The position numbers and the translations under genes are program-made. This document shows positions 1 to 5,764 of a DNA stretch of 5,898 nucleotides, piece after piece. This stretch comes from Gammaproteobacteria bacterium (GTDB lineage: Bacteria > Pseudomonadota > Gammaproteobacteria > Steroidobacterales > Steroidobacteraceae). How positions within the stretch are numbered: position 1 is the first letter of the stretch; every line of letters begins with the position of its first letter. The stretch is from positions 1-5,898 of the forward strand of contig PMMB01000061.1 of NCBI GenBank assembly GCA_003165495.1, given 5' to 3'. The notes under the pieces are model-generated. The model was not told the DNA's origin. It searched no databases and saw only the letters and a program-made list of their open reading frames with translations.

Positions 1-14
1 GCGACCCCTGTGGC

Positions 15-52
15 GCCTTTAACACTTTGCAATCGCGAGTGGGGTTAAAGGC
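15..52. repeat. Inverted repeat in the pepQ leader
   Basis: GCCTTTAAC (15-23) is repeated as its exact reverse complement GTTAAAGGC (44-52), separated by 20 nt. ACT (24-26) and AGT (38-40) could extend the pairing past a GGG bulge. As RNA it would form a hairpin 60 nt before the preferred pepQ start. Neither side is followed by a T-run, so it is not a standard intrinsic terminator. It could be an operator, a leader structure or the 3' end signal of a gene to the left; the sequence does not decide. Confidence 0.45.
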
Positions 53-111
53 CTATAGCTGCAATGGCGTCTGGCGCATACTTTGGGCGGGTTGTGGTGG
101 TGGGAGCAGAT

Positions 112-1437
112 GTGACCGAATCCAGTCTCGATCAGCTATATAAGCCGCATTTGCAGACGCTCATGCGGCGCACGGAGCAGTCGCTCGCGGCAAGCGGCTT
201 CGACGCGTTGGTGATCCATGCGGGTTCTCCGCCGACCCAGTTCCTGGACGACCAGGACTACCCCTACAAGGTCAACCCCCATTTCAAGGCCTGGGTGCCG
301 ATCGTCGACAATCCGCGCTGTATTCTGCTGGTCGCGCCGGGCGCGCGGCTCAAAGTCCTGTTCTACCAACCCGACGATTATTGGCACAAGCCGGCTAGGC
401 TGCCGCAGGCGCCTTGGACGGCTGAGGTCGATTTGATCGCCATGAACGAGCCCTCGAAGGCGAGCGATCACTGGGCCCACCTCGGCCGCGTGGCCTACAT
501 TGGCCCGGACGCCTTCGCGGCCTGGGCCGATCCTACAAGCATCAATCCACCGGATCTTCTGGCGCGTCTGCACTACGATCGCGCCGTAAAGACAGCTTAC
601 GAACTCGAATGCATGCGCCGCGCAAACGAACTCGGCGCCCGCGGGCACCGGGCGGCGCTGGCCGCATTTCGTCGCGGAGGATCCGAATACGAAGCGCACA
701 TGCGCTATTTGGAAGCCTGCGCCCAGCGCGAAGAGGAGATGCCGTACAACAACATCGTGGCATACAACGAAAACTCCGCGGTGCTGCATTACCAGCATCT
801 GGAGCGCGCCGCACCCGCTTCCCTGCGCTCCTTCCTGATCGACGCCGGCGCCCAATATCGTGGCTACGCGTCGGATATCACGCGCACCCATGCCGCCTTC
901 CCAAGCCGCTTTGCCGATCTGGTGGAGGCCCTGGACGCGGCACAGCGGGTGCTTTGCAATGAGATCATCCCTGGTCGCGATTACCGGGAGGTGCACCTCT
1001 GCGCGCACCGTAGCTTGGGTGATGTCATGCAGCGGGTTGGGTTGACGAAACTACCGGGCCAGGCCGCGTTGGAACTGGGCGTCACCAGCGTGTTTTTTCC
1101 GCATGGCATCGGTCATTTGCTGGGACTGCAAGTGCACGACGTCGGCGGCGTAATGGGCGACACCTTAGGCAATGAACGACGGCGGCCCGAGGGGCATCCC
1201 TACCTGCGTCTCACCCGTATGCTCGAACCGGGGGTGGTGGTAACGGTGGAACCGGGCATTTACCTGATCGATTCCTTGCTTGCCGCGGCACATGCCGATT
1301 CGCGACGCGCCCATATAGACTGGGCGGTGGTCGAGGAGCTCAAGCCCTTTGGCGGCATTCGAATCGAAGACAATGTGGTAACCACCGCGGCACAGCCCGA
1401 AAACATGACTCGAGACGCGTTTGCCAGGGTGGCGTAG
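112..1437 (+). CDS. pepQ: Xaa-Pro dipeptidase (prolidase), M24B family
   Basis: Cytoplasmic metallo-dipeptidase that cleaves dipeptides with C-terminal proline; the family includes the organophosphorus acid anhydrolases (OPAA). From the GTG at 112 the protein has 441 residues, close to the 443 of E. coli PepQ, and it aligns along its whole length. The five pita-bread metal ligands are present: D244 and D255 (in LIDAGAQYRGYASDITRT), H331 (PHGIGH), E380 (VEPGIY) and E419 (GGIRIEDN). The N-terminal prolidase-type domain has FLDDQDYPYKVNPHFKAW. An ATG at 64 would add 16 residues unlike the family start and has no Shine-Dalgarno (SD) sequence. GTG 112 is preceded by GGGAG at 102-106 with a 5-nt spacer and gives TESSLDQLYKPH, matching the E. 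coli N-terminus. A glycosyltransferase gene follows 20 nt after the TAG stop, probably co-transcribed. Confidence 0.95.
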   Translation: MTESSLDQLYKPHLQTLMRRTEQSLAASGFDALVIHAGSPPTQFLDDQDYPYKVNPHFKAWVPIVDNPRCILLVAPGARLKVLFYQPDDYWHKPARLPQAPWTAEVDLIAMNEPSKASDHWAHLGRVAYIGPDAFAAWADPTSINPPDLLARLHYDRAVKTAYELECMRRANELGARGHRAALAAFRRGGSEYEAHMRYLEACAQREEEMPYNNIVAYNENSAVLHYQHLERAAPASLRSFLIDAGAQYRGYASDITRTHAAFPSRFADLVEALDAAQRVLCNEIIPGRDYREVHLCAHRSLGDVMQRVGLTKLPGQAALELGVTSVFFPHGIGHLLGLQVHDVGGVMGDTLGNERRRPEGHPYLRLTRMLEPGVVVTVEPGIYLIDSLLAAAHADSRRAHIDWAVVEELKPFGGIRIEDNVVTTAAQPENMTRDAFARVA

Positions 1438-1457
1438 CTCCCGCCCTCGCATCCGTC

Positions 1458-2642
1458 GTGCGTATTCTCAAGATCTCCGATGTCTTTTTTCCGCGCGTCA
1501 ACGGTGTTTCCACGTCGATAGAGACCTTTCGCCGCGACTTGGTCGCGCTTGGACATGAGGTGGTGCTGGTCGCCCCCTCGTATTCAAGGAGCTCAGCCGA
1601 TCCTCGAGAGACAGCCGATCCAGCGATACGCCGAGTGCCGGCTCGAGCGGTACCGCGAGACCCGGAGGATCGCATCATGTCGTTTGGCGGGTTGCGCCGA
1701 GCGCTTGCTGCGCTCGCTCAACGCAAATTCGACGTAGTACATATCCACACCCCCTTTCTGGCGCACTACGCAGGCCTTAGATTCGCCCGGCAACAGGGCA
1801 CGCCCGTGATCGCCACCTATCACACGCTCTTCGAAGAGTACCTGCATCACTACGTGCCGCTGTTACCGCGTAAAATTACCGGCGGCCTGGCTCGCCGCTT
1901 CAGTCGTTCGCAATGCAATCAATTGGATGCCGTGATTGCACCCTCGCACGCCATGCAACAGGCATTGCTGGCCTACGGGATCACCAGGCGCATCGAAATA
2001 CTGCCTACCGGACTGCCGGCCGAACGCTTCCAAGCAGGCGATGGAAATGCATTTCGCCGCCGCCACGGCCTTGGTGAGGACCAGCCTCTGCTGCTGTTCG
2101 TCGGCCGCGCCGCACACGAAAAGAACATCGGGTTCCTGCTCGAGATGATGCTCGAGCTGCGAAAGCGTAGTCCCAATGCGCTGCTCTTGATCGCAGGCGA
2201 AGGCCCGGCGGCGCAGAGTCTGCGCGCACAGGCGACACGCTTGGGGCTGGACGGGTCGGTGCGCTTCCTCGGTTACTTCGACCGAGGAAGCGAACTACAA
2301 GACTGCTACAGCGCCGCGAACGTATTCGTTTTTTCTTCGTTGACCGAAACCCAGGGTTTGGTTTTGCTCGAGGCGATGGCGCAGGGAGTACCGGTGGTGG
2401 CCATTCCCCGTATGGGGACGATCGATATTCTGGGGCCGGGCCTGGGCTGCCGCCACGCACCGAATGACCCCAAAGGCTTCGCCCAAGTGGTTCAGGACCT
2501 TCTGGCCGACCGAGGCGCGTGTCGCGCGCTGGGTGTGCAGGCCCGGGAATATGCACAGAGCTGGGCCTCGATGAGAATGGCGCAGCGGCTGTCTGCGCTT
2601 TATGCAAGCCTCGCACCCGCCCCGGCCCTTCGGCCGCGTTAG
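1458..2642 (+). CDS. GT4-family glycosyltransferase (GT-B fold)
   Basis: Predicted retaining glycosyltransferase that transfers a sugar from a nucleotide-sugar donor, 394 residues. The N-terminal Rossmann domain starts at residue 1 with the acceptor-side loop FFPRVNGVSTS (10-20), then HIHTPF (95-100) and TYHTLFEEYLHHY (120-132). The C-terminal domain (about 205-350) has the donor phosphate-binding loop VGRAAHEKN (215-223) and the GT4 EX7E motif, E297 and E305 in ETQGLVLLE. The HTPF/YHT..EEYLHHY pattern resembles diacylglycerol glucosyltransferases and the related mannosyltransferases, so a membrane-lipid or envelope-glycan acceptor is likely; donor and acceptor are inferred. There is no signal peptide or membrane segment, so it probably works at the cytoplasmic membrane face. 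The start is GTG with no clear SD, but MRILKISDVFFPRVNGV is the normal family beginning. Its TAG overlaps the TAA of convergent rplQ. Confidence 0.87.
   Translation: MRILKISDVFFPRVNGVSTSIETFRRDLVALGHEVVLVAPSYSRSSADPRETADPAIRRVPARAVPRDPEDRIMSFGGLRRALAALAQRKFDVVHIHTPFLAHYAGLRFARQQGTPVIATYHTLFEEYLHHYVPLLPRKITGGLARRFSRSQCNQLDAVIAPSHAMQQALLAYGITRRIEILPTGLPAERFQAGDGNAFRRRHGLGEDQPLLLFVGRAAHEKNIGFLLEMMLELRKRSPNALLLIAGEGPAAQSLRAQATRLGLDGSVRFLGYFDRGSELQDCYSAANVFVFSSLTETQGLVLLEAMAQGVPVVAIPRMGTIDILGPGLGCRHAPNDPKGFAQVVQDLLADRGACRALGVQAREYAQSWASMRMAQRLSALYASLAPAPALRPR
2262..2292. repeat. Perfect 12-bp inverted repeat inside the glycosyltransferase gene
   Basis: CGCTTCCTCGGT (2262-2273) and ACCGAGGAAGCG (2281-2292) are exact reverse complements around the 7-nt loop TACTTCG. 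It lies in codons for RFLGYFDRGSE, between the donor phosphate loop and the EX7E motif. In mRNA it would be a strong hairpin. No T-run follows on either strand, so termination is not implied, and I saw no second copy of the arm in the window. Confidence 0.6.
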
Positions 2643-3148
2643 GCAGCCGCCTTGGCTTTTTTACGGCGTTTGGGTGCGGCCGCAGGTGCCGCCGCCGCTT
2701 CCCCTTCATCGGGTGCAGCCTTCTTGGACTTCTTCGTTGCCTTGGGCGCCTTGGCGGCCTTCGCGTCCGCGGTCTTTTCGGCGGGTACGACTGCCGCGTC
2801 GACCAGCTGCATCAATGCCATATCCGCGGAATCACCAGGGCGCGGCTCCATTTTGAGGATTCGCGTATAACCGCCGGCCCGGGCCTTGAAGCGAGGCCCT
2901 AGGTCCACGAACAGCTTTTCCACCACGCTTACGTCGCGCAGACGAGAAAACGCCAGACGCCGCTTGGCCAGGGAATCGACCTTGGCCAGGGTGATCAGGG
3001 GCTCGACCACGCGGCGCAGTTCCTTGGCCTTCGGCACCGTGGTGCGAATGGTCTCATGACGCAGCAGGGAGGTCGCCATATTGCGCAGCAACGCGTGGCG
3101 ATGTGAGGAATTGCGCGAGAGCTGGCGCCCGCTGTTTCGATGCCGCAT
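2639..3148 (-). CDS. rplQ: 50S ribosomal protein L17 with a long Ala/Lys-rich C-terminal tail
   Basis: Large-subunit protein L17, last gene of the alpha operon. Residues 1 to about 120 match bacterial L17 closely: MRHRNSGRQLSRNSSHRHAL at the start, then KAKELRRVVEPLITLAK, RRLAFSRLRD, LGPRFKARAGGYTRILK and MQLVD. The protein has 169 residues against 127 in E. coli. The extra part, about 122-169, is low complexity: first A/K/P with an acidic patch (DEGE, 147-150), ending in the basic PKRRKKAKAAA. The tail is probably disordered and could contact rRNA; that is inference. The gene starts 2 nt after the rpoA TAA, with only a weak CGGAA ribosome-binding site 7 nt upstream inside the rpoA end, so translational coupling to rpoA is likely. 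Its TAA overlaps the convergent glycosyltransferase TAG, and no terminator is evident beyond it. Confidence 0.97.
   Translation of the reverse strand: MRHRNSGRQLSRNSSHRHALLRNMATSLLRHETIRTTVPKAKELRRVVEPLITLAKVDSLAKRRLAFSRLRDVSVVEKLFVDLGPRFKARAGGYTRILKMEPRPGDSADMALMQLVDAAVVPAEKTADAKAAKAPKATKKSKKAAPDEGEAAAAPAAAPKRRKKAKAAA
2645..2662 (+). terminator. Possible weak terminator for the pepQ-glycosyltransferase transcript
   Basis: Just past the glycosyltransferase stop, AGCC (2645-2648), loop GCCTT, GGCT (2654-2657) is followed by T residues to 2662 (T-run 2657-2662). The stem is only 4 bp, so this would be a poor intrinsic terminator. The T-run is also the complement of two Lys codons (AAA AAA) in the rplQ tail, which may fully explain it. 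It is the only terminator-like sequence seen at the convergent junction. Confidence 0.2.
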
Positions 3149-3150
3149 AT

Positions 3151-4155
3151 TTAAATTCCGTCGCGCTCGTCGTCGCGCTTCAACCCCGGCGGCGGCCAGT
3201 TGTCGATGCGCATGCCGAGCGTCAATCCGTGGCTCTCGAGCACCTCTTTGATCTCGGTCAGCGACTTCTTGCCCAGATTGGGCGTACGCAGCAATTCAAC
3301 CTCGGTGCGCTGCACGAGATCGCCGATGTAATGAATGTTCTCGGCCTTCAGGCAGTTGGCGCTGCGGACCGTCAGTTCCAGCTCATCGACCGGTCGCAGC
3401 AGGATCGGATCGAACTGCGTTTCGGTGGCCTTCGCGGTCGACTCATCCTGGCCCTGCAAATCGACGAAGACCGACAGCTGGTCCTTGAGAATTCCGCCGG
3501 CGCGGCGAATCGCCTCTTCCGGGTCGATGGTGCCGTTGGTTTCGATATCGAGAATGAGCTTGTCGAGATCGGTGCGCTGCTCGACGCGCGCGCTTTCGAC
3601 GTTATAAGTGACCTTGCGCACCGGGCTGAACGAGGCGTCCAGTTGCAGACGACCGATGGCGCGTGTTTGTTCTTCGAAAGCCATACGCTGCGCCGCCGGA
3701 CGATAACCCCGTCCGCGCTCGACTTTCAGCGACATCGACAATTCACCGGCCTTCGTCAAATTCGCGATCACGAGATCCGGATTCAAAATCTCGATATCGT
3801 GGTCGCCGGCAATGTCGCCGGCGGTCACGGGGCCTGGACCCTTTTTGTGCAGGCGGATCTCCGCGACGTCGCGGGTATGCATGCGGATGGCCACCGCTTT
3901 GAGATTCAGCAGAATGTCGACGACGTCCTCTTGGACGCCCTCGATGGCGGTGTACTCGTGCAGCACGCCGTCGATTTCAATTTCAGTAATAGCGGCGCCC
4001 GGCAGCGAGGACAACAGCACTCGGCGCAAGGCATTGCCCAGCGTGTGACCGAAGCCGCGTTCGAACGGTTCGATCACGATACGCGCATGGCGCGGCGACA
4101 CGGGCTGCACTTTGACGACGCGCGGCTTCAAAAATTCATTGATCGATCCCTGCAT
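3151..4155 (-). CDS. rpoA: DNA-directed RNA polymerase subunit alpha
   Basis: Alpha subunit, whose dimer nucleates RNA polymerase assembly and whose C-terminal domain binds promoter UP elements and activators. It has 334 residues from the ATG at 4155 (E. coli 329). The N-terminal assembly domain spans about residues 1-230 and includes ERGFGHTLGNALRR (32-45), EIDGVLHEY and ARVEQRTDLDKL. A variable linker follows. The C-terminal domain includes RSANCLKAENIHYIGDL; R264, N267 and K270 correspond to the DNA-contacting E. coli R265, N268 and K271. The end extends to a charged tail, KRDDERDGI. A GTG at 4164 would add three residues, but the SD AGGTGA (4161-4166) sits 5 nt before the ATG, so MQGSINEF is the likely start, as in other gammaproteobacteria. 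A 54-nt spacer with a hairpin separates it from rpsD; rplQ follows after 2 nt. Confidence 0.98.
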   Translation of the reverse strand: MQGSINEFLKPRVVKVQPVSPRHARIVIEPFERGFGHTLGNALRRVLLSSLPGAAITEIEIDGVLHEYTAIEGVQEDVVDILLNLKAVAIRMHTRDVAEIRLHKKGPGPVTAGDIAGDHDIEILNPDLVIANLTKAGELSMSLKVERGRGYRPAAQRMAFEEQTRAIGRLQLDASFSPVRKVTYNVESARVEQRTDLDKLILDIETNGTIDPEEAIRRAGGILKDQLSVFVDLQGQDESTAKATETQFDPILLRPVDELELTVRSANCLKAENIHYIGDLVQRTEVELLRTPNLGKKSLTEIKEVLESHGLTLGMRIDNWPPPGLKRDDERDGI

Positions 4156-4187
4156 GGATATCACCTACGTTAACTAACGGGGGACAA

Positions 4188-4204
4188 CGCAGCCTCGGGC
4201 TGCG
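4188..4204 (-). other. GC-rich stem-loop between rpsD and rpoA
   Basis: On the + strand CGCAGCC (4188-4194), TCG, GGCTGCG (4198-4204) form a perfect 7-bp stem with a 3-nt loop. In the operon RNA (- strand) it begins 5 nt after the rpsD stop and ends 32 nt before the rpoA ATG. The bases that follow in the transcript are GTTGTCCCCC, not a U-run, so it is not a classic intrinsic terminator. Possible roles are protecting an upstream mRNA end, an RNA-processing site, or adjusting rpoA expression relative to the ribosomal genes; all are inference. Confidence 0.5.
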
Positions 4205-4209
4205 ATGCG

Positions 4210-4833
4210 TTACTTGGAATACAACTCGACGACCAGGCTCTCGTTGATGTCCGGCAGAATTTCCTGCCGATCGGGAACTGATTTCAGAATTCCCGAGAAC
4301 TTCTTGTCGTCCACTTCCACCCAATCCGGAAAGCCGACTTGGCTCGCGATCGTGAGGGCGGCTTGAATGCGAGTCTGCTTCTTCGCCTTCTCGCGCAAGC
4401 TGACCACATCGCCGGCCTTGCACTGGTAAGAGGCGATGTTGACCAACTTCTCGTTCACAGAAACGGCCTTGTGGCTCACCAGCTGGCGCGCTTCGGCGCG
4501 CGTCGCGGCGAAACCCATACGGTAGACCACATTGTCCAGCCGACATTCCAAAAATTGCAGCAGAGTTTCGCCCGTCGCACCGGGGCGGCCGGCTGCCTTT
4601 TGATAGTAGTTGCGGAATTGGCGCTCGAGCACGCCGTACATACGACGCAGCTTTTGCTTCTCACGCAGCTGCAAACCGTATTCCGACAAGCGCTGTTTAC
4701 GCTCGCTCTTCACGCCGCCCGGCGGCACTTCGAACTTGCACTTCGACTCGAGAGGTTTCACACCGCTCTTCAGGAACAGGTCGGTTCCCTCGCGACGAGA
4801 CAGCTTGCACTTCGGACCGGTATATTTTGCCAT
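4210..4833 (-). CDS. rpsD: 30S ribosomal protein S4
   Basis: Primary 16S rRNA-binding assembly protein and, in E. coli, translational repressor of the alpha operon; 207 residues (E. coli 206). It starts MAKYTGPKCKLSRREGTDLF, then has LREKQKLRRMYGVLERQFRNYY (56-77, central helical domain) and an S4 RNA-binding domain at about 97-152, including RLDNVVYRMGFAATRAEARQ and VSHKAVSVNEKLVNIASY. It ends in the typical DINESLVVELYSK. The conserved PGQHG segment is replaced: positions 37-44 read PPGGVKSE. Of the N-terminal cysteines that hold zinc in some S4 proteins (for example Thermus), only C9 and C32 are present, so no full zinc site. AAGGG (4840-4844) lies 6 nt before the ATG. It is 31 nt after rpsK. 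Confidence 0.98.
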   Translation of the reverse strand: MAKYTGPKCKLSRREGTDLFLKSGVKPLESKCKFEVPPGGVKSERKQRLSEYGLQLREKQKLRRMYGVLERQFRNYYQKAAGRPGATGETLLQFLECRLDNVVYRMGFAATRAEARQLVSHKAVSVNEKLVNIASYQCKAGDVVSLREKAKKQTRIQAALTIASQVGFPDWVEVDDKKFSGILKSVPDRQEILPDINESLVVELYSK

Positions 4834-4864
4834 TACAAACCCTTGAGCCTAAGCGTGGACAGAA

Positions 4865-5302
4865 CTAGACGCGGCGCTTTTTCGGCGGACGACATCCGTT
4901 ATGGGGGATCGGGGTCACGTCTTCAATGTTGGTGATCTTGAGCCCGCACCCGTTCAACGCACGAACGGCGGATTCGCGGCCCGGGCCGGGACCCATCACC
5001 CGCACCTCGACGTTCTTCACGCCATGTTCTTGCGCCGCCGTGCCCGCACGTTCGGCGGCAACCTGCGCCGCGAACGGCGTCGACTTGCGCGAACCGCGAA
5101 AGCCACAGCCGCCCGAGGTCGCCCAGGACAGCGTATTGCCCTGCCGATCGGTGATCGTGATGATGGTGTTGTTGAAAGACGCATGCACGTGCGCAATTGC
5201 ATCCAACACGTTCTTGCGAACCTTCTTCCGGGCCGGCTTGCCGCTTTGCGCGCCACCGCCGGCCGCGCCGGCTTGACCTGAGTTTTGCTTCTGTTCCGCC
5301 AT
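4865..5302 (-). CDS. rpsK: 30S ribosomal protein S11 with an N-terminal extension
   Basis: Small-subunit platform protein S11 that lines the mRNA exit region. Residues 26-145 match the family: VRKNVLDAIAHVHASFNNTI, ITDRQGNTLSWATSGG, GFRGSRKSTPFAAQVAAER, GPGPGRESAVRALN and the C-terminal VTPIPHNGCRPPKKRRV. N135-G136 corresponds to the Asn-Gly that becomes isoaspartate in E. coli S11. The protein has 145 residues against 129 in E. coli; the extra 16 are N-terminal, in a G/A/Q-rich stretch (residues 1-21) before the basic KPARKKVRK. No internal ATG or GTG lies in the extension, and AGGA (5312-5315) is 9 nt before this ATG, so the long start seems forced. It starts 11 nt after the rpsM stop, its SD overlapping that stop. 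Confidence 0.97.
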   Translation of the reverse strand: MAEQKQNSGQAGAAGGGAQSGKPARKKVRKNVLDAIAHVHASFNNTIITITDRQGNTLSWATSGGCGFRGSRKSTPFAAQVAAERAGTAAQEHGVKNVEVRVMGPGPGRESAVRALNGCGLKITNIEDVTPIPHNGCRPPKKRRV

Positions 5303-5313
5303 AAATATATTTC

Positions 5314-5694
5314 CTACACCTTGCCCGGCGGCGCGTTCATCTTCACCGCCTGCTTGCGCGGCCCCTTACGGGTACGGGCATTGGTGCGCGTGCGTTGGCC
5401 GCGCATCGGCAAGCCCTTGCGATGCCGGATGCCCCTGTAGCAGCCCAAATCCATCAGGCGCTTGATGTTCATCGACACTTCGCGTCGCAGATCGCCCTCG
5501 ACCGCGAATTTCGCAACCTGAGACCGAAGGGAGGCCACTTCGGCATCCGTAAGATCCTTCACCTTGACGCTGTACTTCACGCCTGCTGCATCGCAAATGC
5601 GCGCCGCGCGGCTGTTTCCAATGCCAAAAATATGGGTTAAACCGATGACGACATGCTTGTTCATCGGTATGTTGATGCCGGCGATACGCGCCAT
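5314..5694 (-). CDS. rpsM: 30S ribosomal protein S13
   Basis: Small-subunit head protein that contacts the P-site tRNA and forms intersubunit bridges; first gene of the alpha operon. It has 126 residues (E. coli 118). MARIAGINIPMNKHVVIGLT opens the helix-two-turn-helix region. VEGDLRREVSMNIKRLMDLG and CYRGIRHRKGLPMRGQRTRT follow, then the basic RNA-binding tail NARTRKGPRK (105-114). The last 12 residues, QAVKMNAPPGKV, are a short extension relative to E. coli. The ribosome-binding site is strong: GGTGGAG (5701-5707) with 6 nt between GGAG and the ATG. The 70-nt spacer from rpmJ contains a promoter-like sequence and a hairpin, and rpsK follows after 11 nt. Confidence 0.98.
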   Translation of the reverse strand: MARIAGINIPMNKHVVIGLTHIFGIGNSRAARICDAAGVKYSVKVKDLTDAEVASLRSQVAKFAVEGDLRREVSMNIKRLMDLGCYRGIRHRKGLPMRGQRTRTNARTRKGPRKQAVKMNAPPGKV

Positions 5695-5712
5695 CTAGTT
5701 CTCCACCATAGC

Positions 5713-5730
5713 GCACGCGAAAAAGCGCGC
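5713..5730 (-). promoter_or_regulatory. Leader hairpin upstream of rpsM
   Basis: In the - strand RNA, GCGCGC (5725-5730) can pair with GCGUGC (5713-5718, one G-U pair) around a UUUUUC loop, ending 5 nt before the GGTGGAG ribosome-binding site. The same GCGCGC could instead pair with GCGCGU immediately after the rpsM AUG (5686-5691), which would occlude the ribosome-binding site and start. Such alternatives would suit the S4 feedback known for the E. coli alpha operon, but GC-repeat pairing is easy to find by eye, so this is a suggestion only. Confidence 0.3.
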
Positions 5731-5731
5731 A

Positions 5732-5760
5732 AGTATATACGAAAATCCTCTCAAGATCAA
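5732..5760 (-). promoter_or_regulatory. Sigma70-like promoter for the alpha operon
   Basis: Reading the - strand between rpmJ and rpsM, TTGATC (5755-5760, 4 of 6 matches to TTGACA) is followed after exactly 17 nt by TATACT (5732-5737, 5 of 6 matches to TATAAT). Transcription would begin near 5725, giving a leader of about 31 nt before the rpsM ATG. The position matches the known break between the spc and alpha operons in enterics. The region is clearly more AT-rich than its surroundings. Read-through from rpmJ is also possible, since no terminator is seen between them. Confidence 0.5.
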
Positions 5761-5764
5761 TTTA

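Noticed and set aside
27..59. Promoter for pepQ from TTGCAA (27-32) and TATAGC (54-59)
   Set aside because: Each box matches the consensus at only 4 of 6 positions and the spacing is 21 nt, too long for a sigma70 promoter.
64..111. Upstream ATG start for pepQ adding 16 residues
   Set aside because: No ribosome-binding site precedes it, and the added residues do not match the family; GTG at 112 has GGGAG at good spacing and gives the expected length. It is not formally excluded.
136..1008. Open frame of 290 codons on the - strand opposite pepQ
   Set aside because: Antisense shadow of a well-supported gene, with no recognisable domain and composition typical of a reverse-frame artefact.
2656..2662. 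AAAAAAG run in the rplQ tail as a programmed frameshift site
   Set aside because: The zero-frame codons are AAA AAA GCC, so the A AAA AAG heptamer is in the wrong phase, and a shift here would alter only the last few residues.
2005..2709. Open frame of 234 codons on the - strand spanning the end of the glycosyltransferase gene and of rplQ
   Set aside because: Overlaps two real genes, one of them in another frame of the same strand; the translation is low-complexity R/P/S-rich and unlike any protein.
3103..4173. Open frame of 356 codons on the + strand opposite rpoA
   Set aside because: It lies fully antisense to the unmistakable rpoA gene, resembles no family, and long antisense frames are expected in GC-rich coding DNA.
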